From: an uncultured Bacilli bacterium
GTDB lineage: Bacteria > Bacillota_I > Bacilli_A > RF39 > UBA660
Length of the DNA stretch: 12,273 bases
Direction: 5' to 3'
Assembly: GCA_947624475.1 (NCBI GenBank)
Contig: CANQKK010000011.1
Coordinates: 1 to 12,273, forward strand
The notes under the pieces are model-generated. The model did no database searches and was not told where the DNA came from. It saw only the letters and a program-made list of their open reading frames with translations. The position numbers and the translations under genes were made by a program. Each line of letters begins with the position of its first letter. The stretch's first letter is position 1. Positions 1 through 6,202 of the stretch are shown one piece after another.

Positions 1-237
1 ACTCCTTATATTAATTTTGTCATAGGTAAAAATGATGATCCAATCTTAAATGAAACTGTCGAATTAGAGTCTGATACTTTCGATAGTGTGATAAAAAAAT
101 CATTTGAAGAGAAGCAAGGGGAGGGTGTCAAATTAGAGAAGGCCACTAGTGGCAGTTCGGGATTTGTCTCTTATCTTCTTCTCGGCGTTGTAACTTTTAT
201 TACGAGTTTGTTTTTACTTTTTATGTTTATAAAATAA
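1..237 (+). CDS. C-terminal part of an unknown membrane-anchored protein
   Basis: The 5' end lies outside the window. Frame 1 is open from base 1 to a TAA at 235-237, giving 78 residues. The visible part is a polar, acidic stretch (residues 1-55) followed by a short Gly/Ser linker and one strongly hydrophobic segment (about residues 57-77) that ends in a single lysine before the stop. This is the layout of a protein held in the membrane by its C-terminus. No LPxTG-type sorting motif is visible. I do not recognise the family. No U-tailed terminator follows on this strand: the hairpin at 241-262 has its T-run on the opposite strand. The gene converges with the small minus-strand gene at 245-391, with 7 bases between the stops. 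Confidence 0.7.
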   Translation, partial: TPYINFVIGKNDDPILNETVELESDTFDSVIKKSFEEKQGEGVKLEKATSGSSGFVSYLLLGVVTFITSLFLLFMFIK

Positions 238-262
238 AAAGCCCTTACTTTGAAGTTAGGGC
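236..262 (-). terminator. Intrinsic terminator overlapping the end of the 48-residue peptide gene
   Basis: Read on the minus strand, GCCCTAAC (262-255) pairs with GTAAGGGC (248-241) at 7 of 8 positions around a TTCAAA loop, followed by TTTTT (240-236). The stop codon TAA (247-245) lies in the 3' arm, and codons for the last residues form the 5' arm, so the terminator is built from coding sequence. Confidence 0.7.
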
Positions 263-391
263 ATAAGTTAATATCGAAGATAGGGCACATGCTACAGCGA
301 CAAAGGCCATAACGTAGGCAAATATTTTTCTGCCTAGGTTTTTTATTTTCTTCTTTTTCTTTTTGGGTTTATTATCAATATTTTTACGCAT
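245..391 (-). CDS. 48-residue Lys-rich single-pass membrane peptide
   Basis: ATG at 391-389, stop at 247-245. The ribosome site AGAGGTGG (406-399) sits 7 bases before the ATG, and a TTGAAA/TATAAT promoter lies just upstream. The gene also ends in a terminator, so it is a complete transcription unit. Residues 1-22 are very basic, with six consecutive lysines at 10-15 (16 Lys or Arg in total in the protein's first 22 residues is not claimed; the cluster is simply plain to see). Residues 23-45 are hydrophobic and small, a likely single transmembrane helix with the basic end inside the cell. The design resembles small DUF4044-type Firmicute membrane peptides, but I cannot confirm membership. The function is unknown. 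It is divergent from spoIIM, with 83 bases between start codons. Confidence 0.75.
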   Translation of the reverse strand: MRKNIDNKPKKKKKKIKNLGRKIFAYVMAFVAVACALSSILTYALTSK

Positions 392-411
392 TTTACATCC
401 ACCTCTATTTA

Positions 412-440
412 ATTATACAAAAAAACTAACATATTTTCAA
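412..440 (-). promoter_or_regulatory. Promoter of the 48-residue peptide gene
   Basis: On the minus strand TTGAAA (440-435), a 17-base spacer and a perfect TATAAT (417-412). The predicted start of transcription is near 405, so the leader is only about 14 bases and begins at the ribosome site. Confidence 0.7.
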
Positions 441-474
441 TATTTTTTTCATATAGTCTATTGGTGATAGGAAA

Positions 475-1107
475 ATGAATAAAAAATTTAGTTCTACTTT
501 AGCACTAGTTTTACCATCTAAACGTATTAATTTATTTGTTATTTTTTTAATAGTACTCGGGATAATATCAGGCTCTATTTTTTTGACAGTTTTAAATAGT
601 AGTGATAAAGAACTCGTAGTCAGTAAAATTACGACATTTATTAATAATATTAATACAAATAATGTTAATAATTTGGAGGCTTTTAAAAATGTTCTTATTG
701 CTAATTTCATCTACATAATTTTAGTATGGATATTAGGAATGTCGATTATAGGAATTGTATGTAATATCTTTTTGGTTTATTTTAGAGGATTTACGGTTGG
801 ATTTACGATTTCTTCTTTTATTTTGGCTTTTCGTTATAAGGGAATTTTATCTTCTTTTATCTATATGTTACCAGGAGGAATAATAAGTATTTTACTTACC
901 TTAATACTTGGAGTATATAGTTTTATACTTACCTCCTATTTATTTAAGACTATTCTTTTAAGGGACAAGTCTAGTGGTATTAGTAGATTTCTTAAAAAGT
1001 ACGTATTTATATTAATTATATGTTTATTTCTTGCTTTTCTCTATTCACTAGCGGATGCCTTTTTAGTACCATCACTTACTAAACTATTTATCAAGATATT
1101 TATTTAG
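475..1107 (+). CDS. spoIIM: SpoIIM-family multi-pass membrane protein (stage II sporulation protein M-like)
   Basis: 210 residues, close to the usual SpoIIM length. A basic N-terminus is followed by a membrane helix (about 18-38), a polar extracytoplasmic loop (40-70) and several hydrophobic segments (about 71-98, 101-118, 124-160, 174-195). The central run from the 'NVLIANF' region through 'FRGFTVGF' (103-110) and the Pro-Gly-Gly at 133-135 is typical of the family. In endospore formers SpoIIM works with SpoIID and SpoIIP in septal peptidoglycan removal during engulfment; relatives also occur in non-sporulating bacteria, where their role is unclear. ATG at 475 follows a weak GATAGGA site, and an in-frame TAG upstream excludes an earlier start. 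TATAGT at 452-457 could be its -10 box, but no convincing -35 is seen. MnmA follows after 42 bases with its own promoter. Confidence 0.8.
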   Translation: MNKKFSSTLALVLPSKRINLFVIFLIVLGIISGSIFLTVLNSSDKELVVSKITTFINNINTNNVNNLEAFKNVLIANFIYIILVWILGMSIIGIVCNIFLVYFRGFTVGFTISSFILAFRYKGILSSFIYMLPGGIISILLTLILGVYSFILTSYLFKTILLRDKSSGISRFLKKYVFILIICLFLAFLYSLADAFLVPSLTKLFIKIFI

Positions 1108-1118
1108 GGGAAGATTTG

Positions 1119-1127
1119 TGCTATAAT
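1119..1127 (+). promoter_or_regulatory. Extended -10 promoter of mnmA
   Basis: TGCTATAAT is a perfect extended -10 box. No good -35 is seen, which is usual for TGn promoters. Transcription would start near 1134, directly at the AAGAGGTGG ribosome site (1135-1143), giving a leader of about 16 bases. Confidence 0.65.
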
Positions 1128-1149
1128 TGTCGTAAGAGGTGGTTTTCTT

Positions 1150-2232
1150 ATGAAAACAGTAGTAATAGGTAGGTCGGGAGGCGTAGATAGTTCGGTTGCG
1201 GCGATTAAACTTAAAGAAGCAGGATATCATGTTATCGGACTATTTATGCGTAATTGGGATAGTACGATTAATAATGATTATTTGGGAAATCCTAATCTCG
1301 ATAATGATATATGTCCGCAGGAAGAAGACTATAATGATGCTCTTGCGGTTTCTAAAAAAATTGGTATCGAACTACATAGAGTTGATTTTGTTAAAGAGTA
1401 TTGGGATTTTGTCTTTACTTACTTTTTAGATGAACTAAAAAGGGGAAGAACGCCAAACCCCGACGTCATGTGTAACAAATATATTAAGTTTGATTTATTT
1501 ATTCGGGAGGCTAGAAAACTTAAGGCTGATTATATAGCAACGGGCCACTATGCAAAACTTATTGATGGAAAACTTGCCAAAGCTAAGGATAGAAATAAAG
1601 ATCAGTCATATTTTCTTGCTTACGTCGACAAAGAGGCTTTTCGAGATGTGTTATTTCCTCTCGGAGATATATCGAAGAGCGAAGTTCGAAAAATAGCCTT
1701 AGACTATGATTTAGTTACCGCTAGAAAGAAAGATTCGACAGGTATTTGTTTTATTGGCGAGCGAAACTTTACAAAGTTTTTGGAAAATTATTTACCTAAT
1801 CAACCTGGGGATATTGTAAATATCGAAACGGGTGAAATACTAGGTAGACATATAGGACTTATGTACTATACAATTGGACAGAGGAGAGGCTTGAATATCG
1901 GAGGAACGGAAAAGAGAACTTTCGTCGTCAAAAAGGACTTAGATAAGAATATTTTATATGTTGCAATGGGCGGTGAAAATAAGTATCTATTTTCTAAGAG
2001 AGCCATTATCGAAGAATTTAATTTTTTGACCGATGAGAGACCATATAAGTGTGGATGTAAATTTAGATATCGTCAAGAAGATGTACCCGTCAATGTAGAA
2101 TATAATGATGATAATACTATTGTCCTTACTTACGAAGGATCTAAGGCCGTGACCAGGGGTCAGTTTGCTGTATTATATGACGGTGATATATGTTTGGGCG
2201 GAGGAATTATTAAGGAAGTGTACCAAGATTAA
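1150..2232 (+). CDS. mnmA: tRNA-specific 2-thiouridylase MnmA
   Basis: 360 residues, full family length. MnmA places sulfur at position 2 of the wobble uridine (U34) of tRNAs for Lys, Glu and Gln, using ATP and a sulfur relay from a cysteine desulfurase. The PP-loop ATP-binding motif SGGVDSS is at residues 9-15. The two catalytic cysteines are in place: C108 in 'PDVMCNKYIKF' and C200 in 'TGICFIGERNF'. 'ATGHYA' is at 130-135, and the C-terminal beta-barrel domain contains 'YTIGQRRGL'. ATG at 1150 follows AAGAGGTGG with good spacing. One oddity: residue 8, before the PP-loop, is Arg (AGG), where relatives I recall have Met (ATG), one base away. No terminator is evident after the stop. The desulfurase gene often adjacent in Firmicutes is not in the window. 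Confidence 0.95.
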   Translation: MKTVVIGRSGGVDSSVAAIKLKEAGYHVIGLFMRNWDSTINNDYLGNPNLDNDICPQEEDYNDALAVSKKIGIELHRVDFVKEYWDFVFTYFLDELKRGRTPNPDVMCNKYIKFDLFIREARKLKADYIATGHYAKLIDGKLAKAKDRNKDQSYFLAYVDKEAFRDVLFPLGDISKSEVRKIALDYDLVTARKKDSTGICFIGERNFTKFLENYLPNQPGDIVNIETGEILGRHIGLMYYTIGQRRGLNIGGTEKRTFVVKKDLDKNILYVAMGGENKYLFSKRAIIEEFNFLTDERPYKCGCKFRYRQEDVPVNVEYNDDNTIVLTYEGSKAVTRGQFAVLYDGDICLGGGIIKEVYQD

Positions 2233-2243
2233 AAAGAGGAAAT

Positions 2244-2280
2244 ACCTGACATTTTTTCTATTTTACTTGACAGATTTTCA
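2244..2280 (+). repeat. Direct repeat overlapping the promoter of the HTH gene; possible operator
   Basis: Two 16-base units, 2244-2259 and 2265-2280, agree at 12 of 16 positions around a TGACA core (ACCTGACA... and ACTTGACA...). They are 21 bases apart, two helical turns, and the second covers the -35 box. This suits autoregulation by the HTH protein, which is inference. Confidence 0.35.
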
Positions 2281-2296
2281 CTAAAAATGATACAAT
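2267..2296 (+). promoter_or_regulatory. Strong promoter of the HTH gene
   Basis: Consensus -35 TTGACA (2267-2272), an 18-base spacer ending in TGA, and -10 TACAAT (2291-2296). Transcription would start near 2303, which rules out the in-frame ATG at 2303 as a normal start and supports the ATG at 2333. Confidence 0.8.
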
Positions 2297-2316
2297 ATAT
2301 TTATGTTAGATGTAGT

Positions 2317-2322
2317 AGGAGG
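2317..2322 (+). promoter_or_regulatory. Ribosome binding site fixing the HTH gene start
   Basis: Perfect AGGAGG, 10 bases before ATG 2333. The in-frame ATG at 2303 has no such site and coincides with the predicted transcription start. Confidence 0.8.
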
Positions 2323-2332
2323 AAACAACAAA

Positions 2333-3118
2333 ATGAACGTCGTTGAGAAAATAAATTTAATATTAAAAAAGGCAAATATTTCCAAAGTTAATTTAGCCAA
2401 ATATTTAGGTGTATCAAGACAGATGGTTTACAATTATTTAGATGGAGATAATTTGTCAAAACTTCCAAATGAGAAATGTCAACTACTGTTTTTATTGCTT
2501 GGCGTAAATAGTGCCGAAGAGGTATTGGATATTGAGATTAACGATGATTATCTTCAGACGGTAGGAGGTAAAATATTTGATTCTAAAAAATCTTCGGATA
2601 AAAAAGATGCCATAATCGATTTAAATGGATTAGAAAAAGAAGAATTTAATTTGATTAATGATATTGTTCTATTACTTAAGGACTTCTTAGAAGAAGAGAA
2701 GGGGAGTAAAAGAAGTGAAGCCTTTACGATGATTACATACTTACATCAATTTCTTCAGTCAATTCCTCTCAATAAAGAACTTAAGTTTGCCTTAGGTTTC
2801 TTTTCGAAGAATAATGGTTTTACCGATCCTAATTATTTTGCTTTTGACGAAGATAAGCAATTTATTTTTGAAAGTATAATGTTTTCCGCTATTACGTTGT
2901 ACAGTAATGGGGGAGCCTCTCGGACAAAACTTAGTGAAGCCCATAAGAGATGGGAGATGGTACTCGCTTCTAAAAAAGAAGAAAAATTAAGTCGTACGCA
3001 AGAACTTAATACTGCTAAAATACAGGCTCTTCGCGAACTTGGATATACTTCGATTAATGCCGCAAATGCCAGTGAAGTATTTGATAAAATAGCGGAAATT
3101 TTGTCTGGTAAATTTTAA
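2333..3118 (+). CDS. HTH (XRE-like) DNA-binding protein of unknown role
   Basis: 261 residues from the ATG chosen by the AGGAGG site. Residues 1-55 form a helix-turn-helix of the Cro/CI (XRE) type: 'KVNLAKYLGVSRQMVYNYLDG' gives helix 2, the turn and the recognition helix. The remaining 200 residues are mostly helical and polar, with an acidic linker (about 85-130), a central part containing 'FFSKNNGFTDPNYFAFDEDKQF', and a charged C-terminal helix. I do not recognise this part; it may be a dimerisation or ligand domain. No signal peptide or membrane helix is present. The gene has its own strong promoter and terminator, so it is monocistronic. The TGACA direct repeats over its -35 box suggest that it binds its own promoter (inference). 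Confidence 0.8.
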   Translation: MNVVEKINLILKKANISKVNLAKYLGVSRQMVYNYLDGDNLSKLPNEKCQLLFLLLGVNSAEEVLDIEINDDYLQTVGGKIFDSKKSSDKKDAIIDLNGLEKEEFNLINDIVLLLKDFLEEEKGSKRSEAFTMITYLHQFLQSIPLNKELKFALGFFSKNNGFTDPNYFAFDEDKQFIFESIMFSAITLYSNGGASRTKLSEAHKRWEMVLASKKEEKLSRTQELNTAKIQALRELGYTSINAANASEVFDKIAEILSGKF

Positions 3119-3125
3119 ATTTAAG

Positions 3126-3169
3126 TCCCCTACTTTGGTTTTTTTTGGAAAAAGAGTAGAGGGATTTTT
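3126..3169 (+). terminator. Intrinsic terminator of the HTH gene
   Basis: TCCC-CTACT (3126-3134) pairs with AGTAG-A-GGGA (3155-3164), 9 base pairs with one bulged A, followed by TTTTT (3165-3169). The 20-base loop contains an eight-T run. It begins 7 bases after the stop. Confidence 0.85.
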
Positions 3170-3529
3170 AATTGGTTAATTATTTGTAGTGAGATTTAAA
3201 TAAGTAGATAGTAAGTTTATAAAAAAGGAAATAATTTTTTAATAGGGATATATAATAATATTAGAAAGTAATTAAAATTTTTTTTAAATTTATTTTTTTA
3301 AAATTATTATTGATAATTAGTAGTTATATTATTTTTATTATATTTATTAATTTTAAAATGTTTTGAGACTATCATTTACCCATAAAAATTTAAATATCTT
3401 TATGTTCCTATAATTAATATTATGTTAAGTTCTATAGAGAAGGATAATGAATATAGTACTTTGTTATTTAAATTTATTTATCTACTCTATTTATAGTATA
3501 TATTTATTTTGATAGTTAATACTATAAAT
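3170..3529. other. Very AT-rich gap without a supported gene
   Basis: About 360 bases of strongly AT-rich sequence between the HTH terminator and the ribosome site of the 53-residue gene. It is full of A/T runs, for example around 3270-3310. I looked on both strands for genes, DnaA boxes, tRNA-like folds and riboswitch-like GC stems and found none. TATAAT-like hexamers occur (for example 3409-3414), but none has a convincing -35 partner. It probably holds the leader and promoter of the gene at 3545. A 21-codon frame at 3447-3512 was considered and not accepted. Confidence 0.6.
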
Positions 3530-3534
3530 GGAGG
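3530..3534 (+). promoter_or_regulatory. Ribosome binding site fixing the start of the 53-residue gene
   Basis: GGAGG, 10 bases before ATG 3545. The longer frame would begin with TTG at 3509 without any ribosome site. Confidence 0.75.
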
Positions 3535-3544
3535 TAAAATTATT

Positions 3545-3706
3545 ATGAGTAAGAAAAATTCAAAAAATAAGACAAATAACAGTATGAATAATAGTCATTC
3601 ATCTAATATGAATAACTCTCATAGTGTTAATTGCAGTAAAAGTAGTTGTACGCATTGTAATAATGATGAAGAGACTACTAATGAAGACGAAAAAGAAGAA
3701 GAATAG
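3545..3706 (+). CDS. 53-residue Asn/Ser-rich Cys/His protein of unknown function
   Basis: ATG 3545 to TAG 3704-3706. Three zones are visible: a basic start (residues 1-9), an Asn/Ser/His zone (10-29) in which MNNSHS occurs twice (14-19 and 22-27), then a cysteine cluster C30-x4-C35-x2-C38 with H37, and an acidic tail (41-53) ending in three Glu. The possible ligands H18, H26, C30, C35, H37 and C38 could bind a metal ion (inference). There is no signal peptide or membrane helix. It looks disordered and low-complexity, and resembles in style small Ser/Asn-rich proteins of Clostridia, but I cannot name a family. The good ribosome site and dedicated terminator support it being real. Its last codons are one arm of the terminator palindrome. 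It is convergent with the phosphohexomutase gene. Confidence 0.65.
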   Translation: MSKKNSKNKTNNSMNNSHSSNMNNSHSVNCSKSSCTHCNNDEETTNEDEKEEE

Positions 3707-3727
3707 GTTACCTTCCCTATTCTTCTT
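3696..3727. terminator. Bidirectional terminator shared by two convergent genes
   Basis: Perfect 12-base inverted repeat: AAGAAGAATAGG (3696-3707) and CCTATTCTTCTT (3716-3727), with the 8-base loop TTACCTTC. A T-rich tract follows on both strands (minus strand: five T before 3690; plus strand: TTTAAGTTTATTT). Each arm contains the stop codon and last codons of one gene. Confidence 0.85.
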
Positions 3728-5084
3728 TAAGTTTATTTAGGAGAGTATCGAATTCATTTTTGATTTGTTCGAATTTTTCTTTGGACTTTGATTCATATCT
3801 TTTGGTAATATGTGGTCCAGTATTTGATTTTCTAATTAAGGCAAAACCATCACCAAAGAGAACTCTGACGCCATCGATATTTAGATATTTATAGCCTTTG
3901 GTTTTAACGTACTCTTCTACCCTATTTATTATTTCACTCTTTTTTGACTCTTCGACTTCGATTTTTTCTTCGGGAGTAGAATAATACTTAGTAGTGTCAT
4001 CTAGTAACTGAGAGGCTTTCTTTTGGCTTCGTGATAAGATTTCGACAAACCTTAGGCCGCCATATATTCCGTCATCTGTTCCGATAAAGCGATCTCGGAA
4101 GTAGAGATGACCGGATAGCTCACCCCCAAATGGGATATCTTCTTTGGCAGATATGCTCTTAGTATAAGAGTTTCCCGTTCGTACACATATAGGTTCGACA
4201 TTTAATTTTTTAAGTTCTTCCTCGACTAACATCGAACATTTTACATCGTAAAAACCTCTTTTTGTTTTAACTTTATCGTAGATGTCTCTCCAGACGATAA
4301 CCATGAATTTATCGATAGATATCATCTGTCCTTTTTCATCGACTAGCCCTACTCTATCTCCGTCGCCATCGAAAGCAATACCGCAGTCGGCATGAACTTC
4401 GACGACTTTGGCTTCTAATTTTTTTAGATTTTCTTCTACCGACGGATCGGGATGGTGATTAGGAAAATTGGAGTCAGATTCTGCAAATAGAGGGATATAT
4501 TCGATATTGTCATCAGATATAAAGATATCTTTTGCTACGACTGAGGTCGTTCCATTGCCACAGTCATAGACGACTTTTAATTTGTTATTTCCCATCTTTA
4601 TATGCTCGTGAATCATCTTGACGTAGTCATCTTTGATATCTACTTCTTCGATGGTACCTTGACCCTCGGCAAAAATATTGTTTTCAATTATATAGTATAG
4701 TTCTAAAACATCTTTTCCAAAGGCATTGTGAATTCCGTTATAGGAAAATTTAAAACCGTTATATTCTTTGGGATTATGTGATGCTGTAATCATAATACCG
4801 CATTTGATATTTAATTTATCCCAAGCATAATAGTACATCGGTGTCGTAACTAGGCCTAGTCTTACGATGTGAATACCGCTATCGAGTAGACCTCGAATTA
4901 AATTTTTTTCGATGGTTTCCGAGGAACTTCTGTTGTCACGACCTAAGAGCATTTTGTTTTTTCCGAGGCTTAGTAATTTAGTAGCATAGGCTCTTCCTAC
5001 GTAATAAGATACTTCTTCATCGATATCAGTTCCATATATTCCTCTGATATCGTACTCCCTAAATATTTCTTTGTTTAATTTCAT
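3717..5084 (-). CDS. Phosphomannomutase/phosphoglucomutase (alpha-D-phosphohexomutase)
   Basis: 455 residues from the ATG at 5084, the usual length for a ManB/PMM-PGM enzyme. It interconverts sugar 6- and 1-phosphates (mannose or glucose), feeding nucleotide-sugar and envelope synthesis. All four active-site parts are seen: the phosphoserine loop TASHNP at 100-105 (S102), the Mg-binding DGDGDR at 239-244, the sugar-specificity loop GGELSGH at 320-326, and the C-terminal phosphate-binding loop with 'RKSNTGPHITKR' at 418-429. The choice between Man and Glc cannot be made from motifs alone. The start was moved 30 bases in from ATG 5114, because AGAAGGG (5100-5094) lies 9 bases before ATG 5084 and ATG 5114 lies inside xerD. 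It is cotranscribed with xerD, whose stop is 4 bases upstream, so translation may be coupled. Confidence 0.92.
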   Translation of the reverse strand: MKLNKEIFREYDIRGIYGTDIDEEVSYYVGRAYATKLLSLGKNKMLLGRDNRSSSETIEKNLIRGLLDSGIHIVRLGLVTTPMYYYAWDKLNIKCGIMITASHNPKEYNGFKFSYNGIHNAFGKDVLELYYIIENNIFAEGQGTIEEVDIKDDYVKMIHEHIKMGNNKLKVVYDCGNGTTSVVAKDIFISDDNIEYIPLFAESDSNFPNHHPDPSVEENLKKLEAKVVEVHADCGIAFDGDGDRVGLVDEKGQMISIDKFMVIVWRDIYDKVKTKRGFYDVKCSMLVEEELKKLNVEPICVRTGNSYTKSISAKEDIPFGGELSGHLYFRDRFIGTDDGIYGGLRFVEILSRSQKKASQLLDDTTKYYSTPEEKIEVEESKKSEIINRVEEYVKTKGYKYLNIDGVRVLFGDGFALIRKSNTGPHITKRYESKSKEKFEQIKNEFDTLLNKLKEE

Positions 5085-5088
5085 ATTA

Positions 5089-6006
5089 TCAGTCCCTTCT
5101 TTTATATAATTCATAATTTTCTTTTAGGATATCTCTTCCTACATTAGTGTATATTTGGGTTGTAGAAATATTGGAGTGACCGAGCATTACCTGAATTGTT
5201 CGAAGATCCGCTCCATTATTTAATAGATGAGTAGCAAAAGAGTGTCTAAGCATATGAGGAGTAATATTTTTACTGATTTTTTTCTCTTCGGCTATTTTTT
5301 TAATAACTAGAAAAAATCCTTGTCTCGTCATATTTTTACCATGATTATTTAGAAAAATATTTTCGGTATAATATCCTTTTTTCATATTATCACGGTATTT
5401 TTCAATATAGAGCTTTAAATAGTTACTTGCTACTTCGCCAATTGGTACGATTCTTTCTTTACTACCTTTTCCAAAGCACCTGACATAGTTATTGTTTAAA
5501 TCGATATCCGATAGTTTTAGATTAACTAGTTCGCTAACTCTAAGTCCCGAAGCATACATAAGTTCTAGCATGGCTTTGTTTCGGTAATCAAAGGGTGTAT
5601 CAAGTTTAATATCGAGTAAATTATCTACTTCTTCGATAGTTAGGATATTAGGTAGTTTTCGGTAGTATTTAGGGTTATCAATTTTGATGCTTACGTCTTC
5701 TAGGTCGTAAGTTTTTTCTAAGTATCTGTGAAAAGACTTAATCGAGGCGATTTTTCGCATGATCGAAGTAACTTCGTAATTATTTTTTTTGAGGTATTTT
5801 AAGTATTCATTTATATCTTCATAGGTAATTTTAAATGTTTTAACTTTCTTATCTTCCATATATTCAAGATATTTATATACGTCTTCGATATAGGAAGAAA
5901 CCGTCGTATCTTCTTCTTTATGTTTGACAGTTAAAAGATATATCTGATACTTTTCGATAATATTTTTATTATCATTATTTAGATTTAATCTATCTATTTT
6001 TATCAT
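5089..6006 (-). CDS. xerD: XerD/XerC-type tyrosine recombinase
   Basis: 305 residues, the usual Xer size. It probably acts at dif to resolve chromosome dimers. The N-terminal SAM-like DNA-binding domain covers about 13-100 and the catalytic domain about 118-300. The full catalytic set is present: R156 ('SGLRVSE'), K180 ('GKGSKER'), H251 and R254 ('HMLRHSFATHL'), H277 ('LGHSNISTTQ') and the nucleophile Y286. The R-to-K, R-to-R and H-to-Y spacings match those I recall for E. coli XerD (148, 172, 247, 270, 279). Start choice: a longer frame begins at ATG 6072, but a strong promoter lies inside it (6032-6060), so ATG 6006 is the first usable start; its ribosome site is weak (AGAG). XerD rather than XerC, or an integrase, is inferred from the housekeeping context. 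It ends in TGA, which excludes code 4. Confidence 0.9.
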   Translation of the reverse strand: MIKIDRLNLNNDNKNIIEKYQIYLLTVKHKEEDTTVSSYIEDVYKYLEYMEDKKVKTFKITYEDINEYLKYLKKNNYEVTSIMRKIASIKSFHRYLEKTYDLEDVSIKIDNPKYYRKLPNILTIEEVDNLLDIKLDTPFDYRNKAMLELMYASGLRVSELVNLKLSDIDLNNNYVRCFGKGSKERIVPIGEVASNYLKLYIEKYRDNMKKGYYTENIFLNNHGKNMTRQGFFLVIKKIAEEKKISKNITPHMLRHSFATHLLNNGADLRTIQVMLGHSNISTTQIYTNVGRDILKENYELYKRRD

Positions 6007-6031
6007 CTTTAAATACTCTACTTTCACTTTA

Positions 6032-6060
6032 ATTATAGCAGAGCGTTTTTCTTTTTTCAA
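6032..6060 (-). promoter_or_regulatory. Promoter of the xerD-phosphohexomutase operon
   Basis: On the minus strand TTGAAA (6060-6055), a 17-base spacer ending in TGC, then TATAAT (6037-6032). Both boxes and the TGn extension are near consensus. Transcription would start near 6025, about 20 bases before ATG 6006. Confidence 0.8.
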
Positions 6061-6063
6061 TAA

Positions 6064-6096
6064 TTTTGACATTTGTTTGATTTTTTTTTGACATTT
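6064..6096. repeat. Direct repeat TTTTGACATTT, 22 bases apart
   Basis: Identical 11-base copies at 6064-6074 and 6086-6096 in the xerD/rarA divergent region, two helical turns apart. The TGACATTT core resembles the repeats before the HTH gene (2244-2280). It could be an operator; the chance of coincidence in T-rich DNA is real. Confidence 0.3.
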
Positions 6097-6151
6097 TGGG
6101 TCTTAATTTTAGATAAAAAGTGATAAGATTATTTGAAAGAAGAGATAATTA

Positions 6152-6180
6152 TTTACTTAAATTATTAAATAAGTTATAAT
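6152..6180 (+). promoter_or_regulatory. Promoter of rarA
   Basis: TTTACT (6152-6157, 4 of 6 to consensus), a 17-base spacer and a perfect TATAAT (6175-6180). Transcription would start near 6187, directly before the AAAAGGAG ribosome site. Confidence 0.65.
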
Positions 6181-6202
6181 TATTAAGAAAAGGAGTAAAT
6201 TT

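Noticed and set aside
2303..2332. Longer HTH protein start at ATG 2303
   Set aside because: It coincides with the predicted transcription start and lacks a ribosome site; AGGAGG precedes ATG 2333.
3447..3512. 21-codon frame with a weak AAGG site in the AT-rich gap
   Set aside because: Very short, poor spacing, composition as expected from AT-rich DNA, no terminator.
5085..5114. Longer phosphohexomutase start at ATG 5114
   Set aside because: It lies within xerD; the AGAAGGG site is correctly spaced for ATG 5084, and homology begins after that.
5089..6006. Tyrosine recombinase as integrase of a mobile element
   Set aside because: Full Xer length and motifs, housekeeping neighbours, and no attachment-site repeats or phage genes in the window.
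6007..6072. Longer XerD start at ATG 6072
   Set aside because: A near-consensus promoter lies inside the extension and the shorter form has normal family length.
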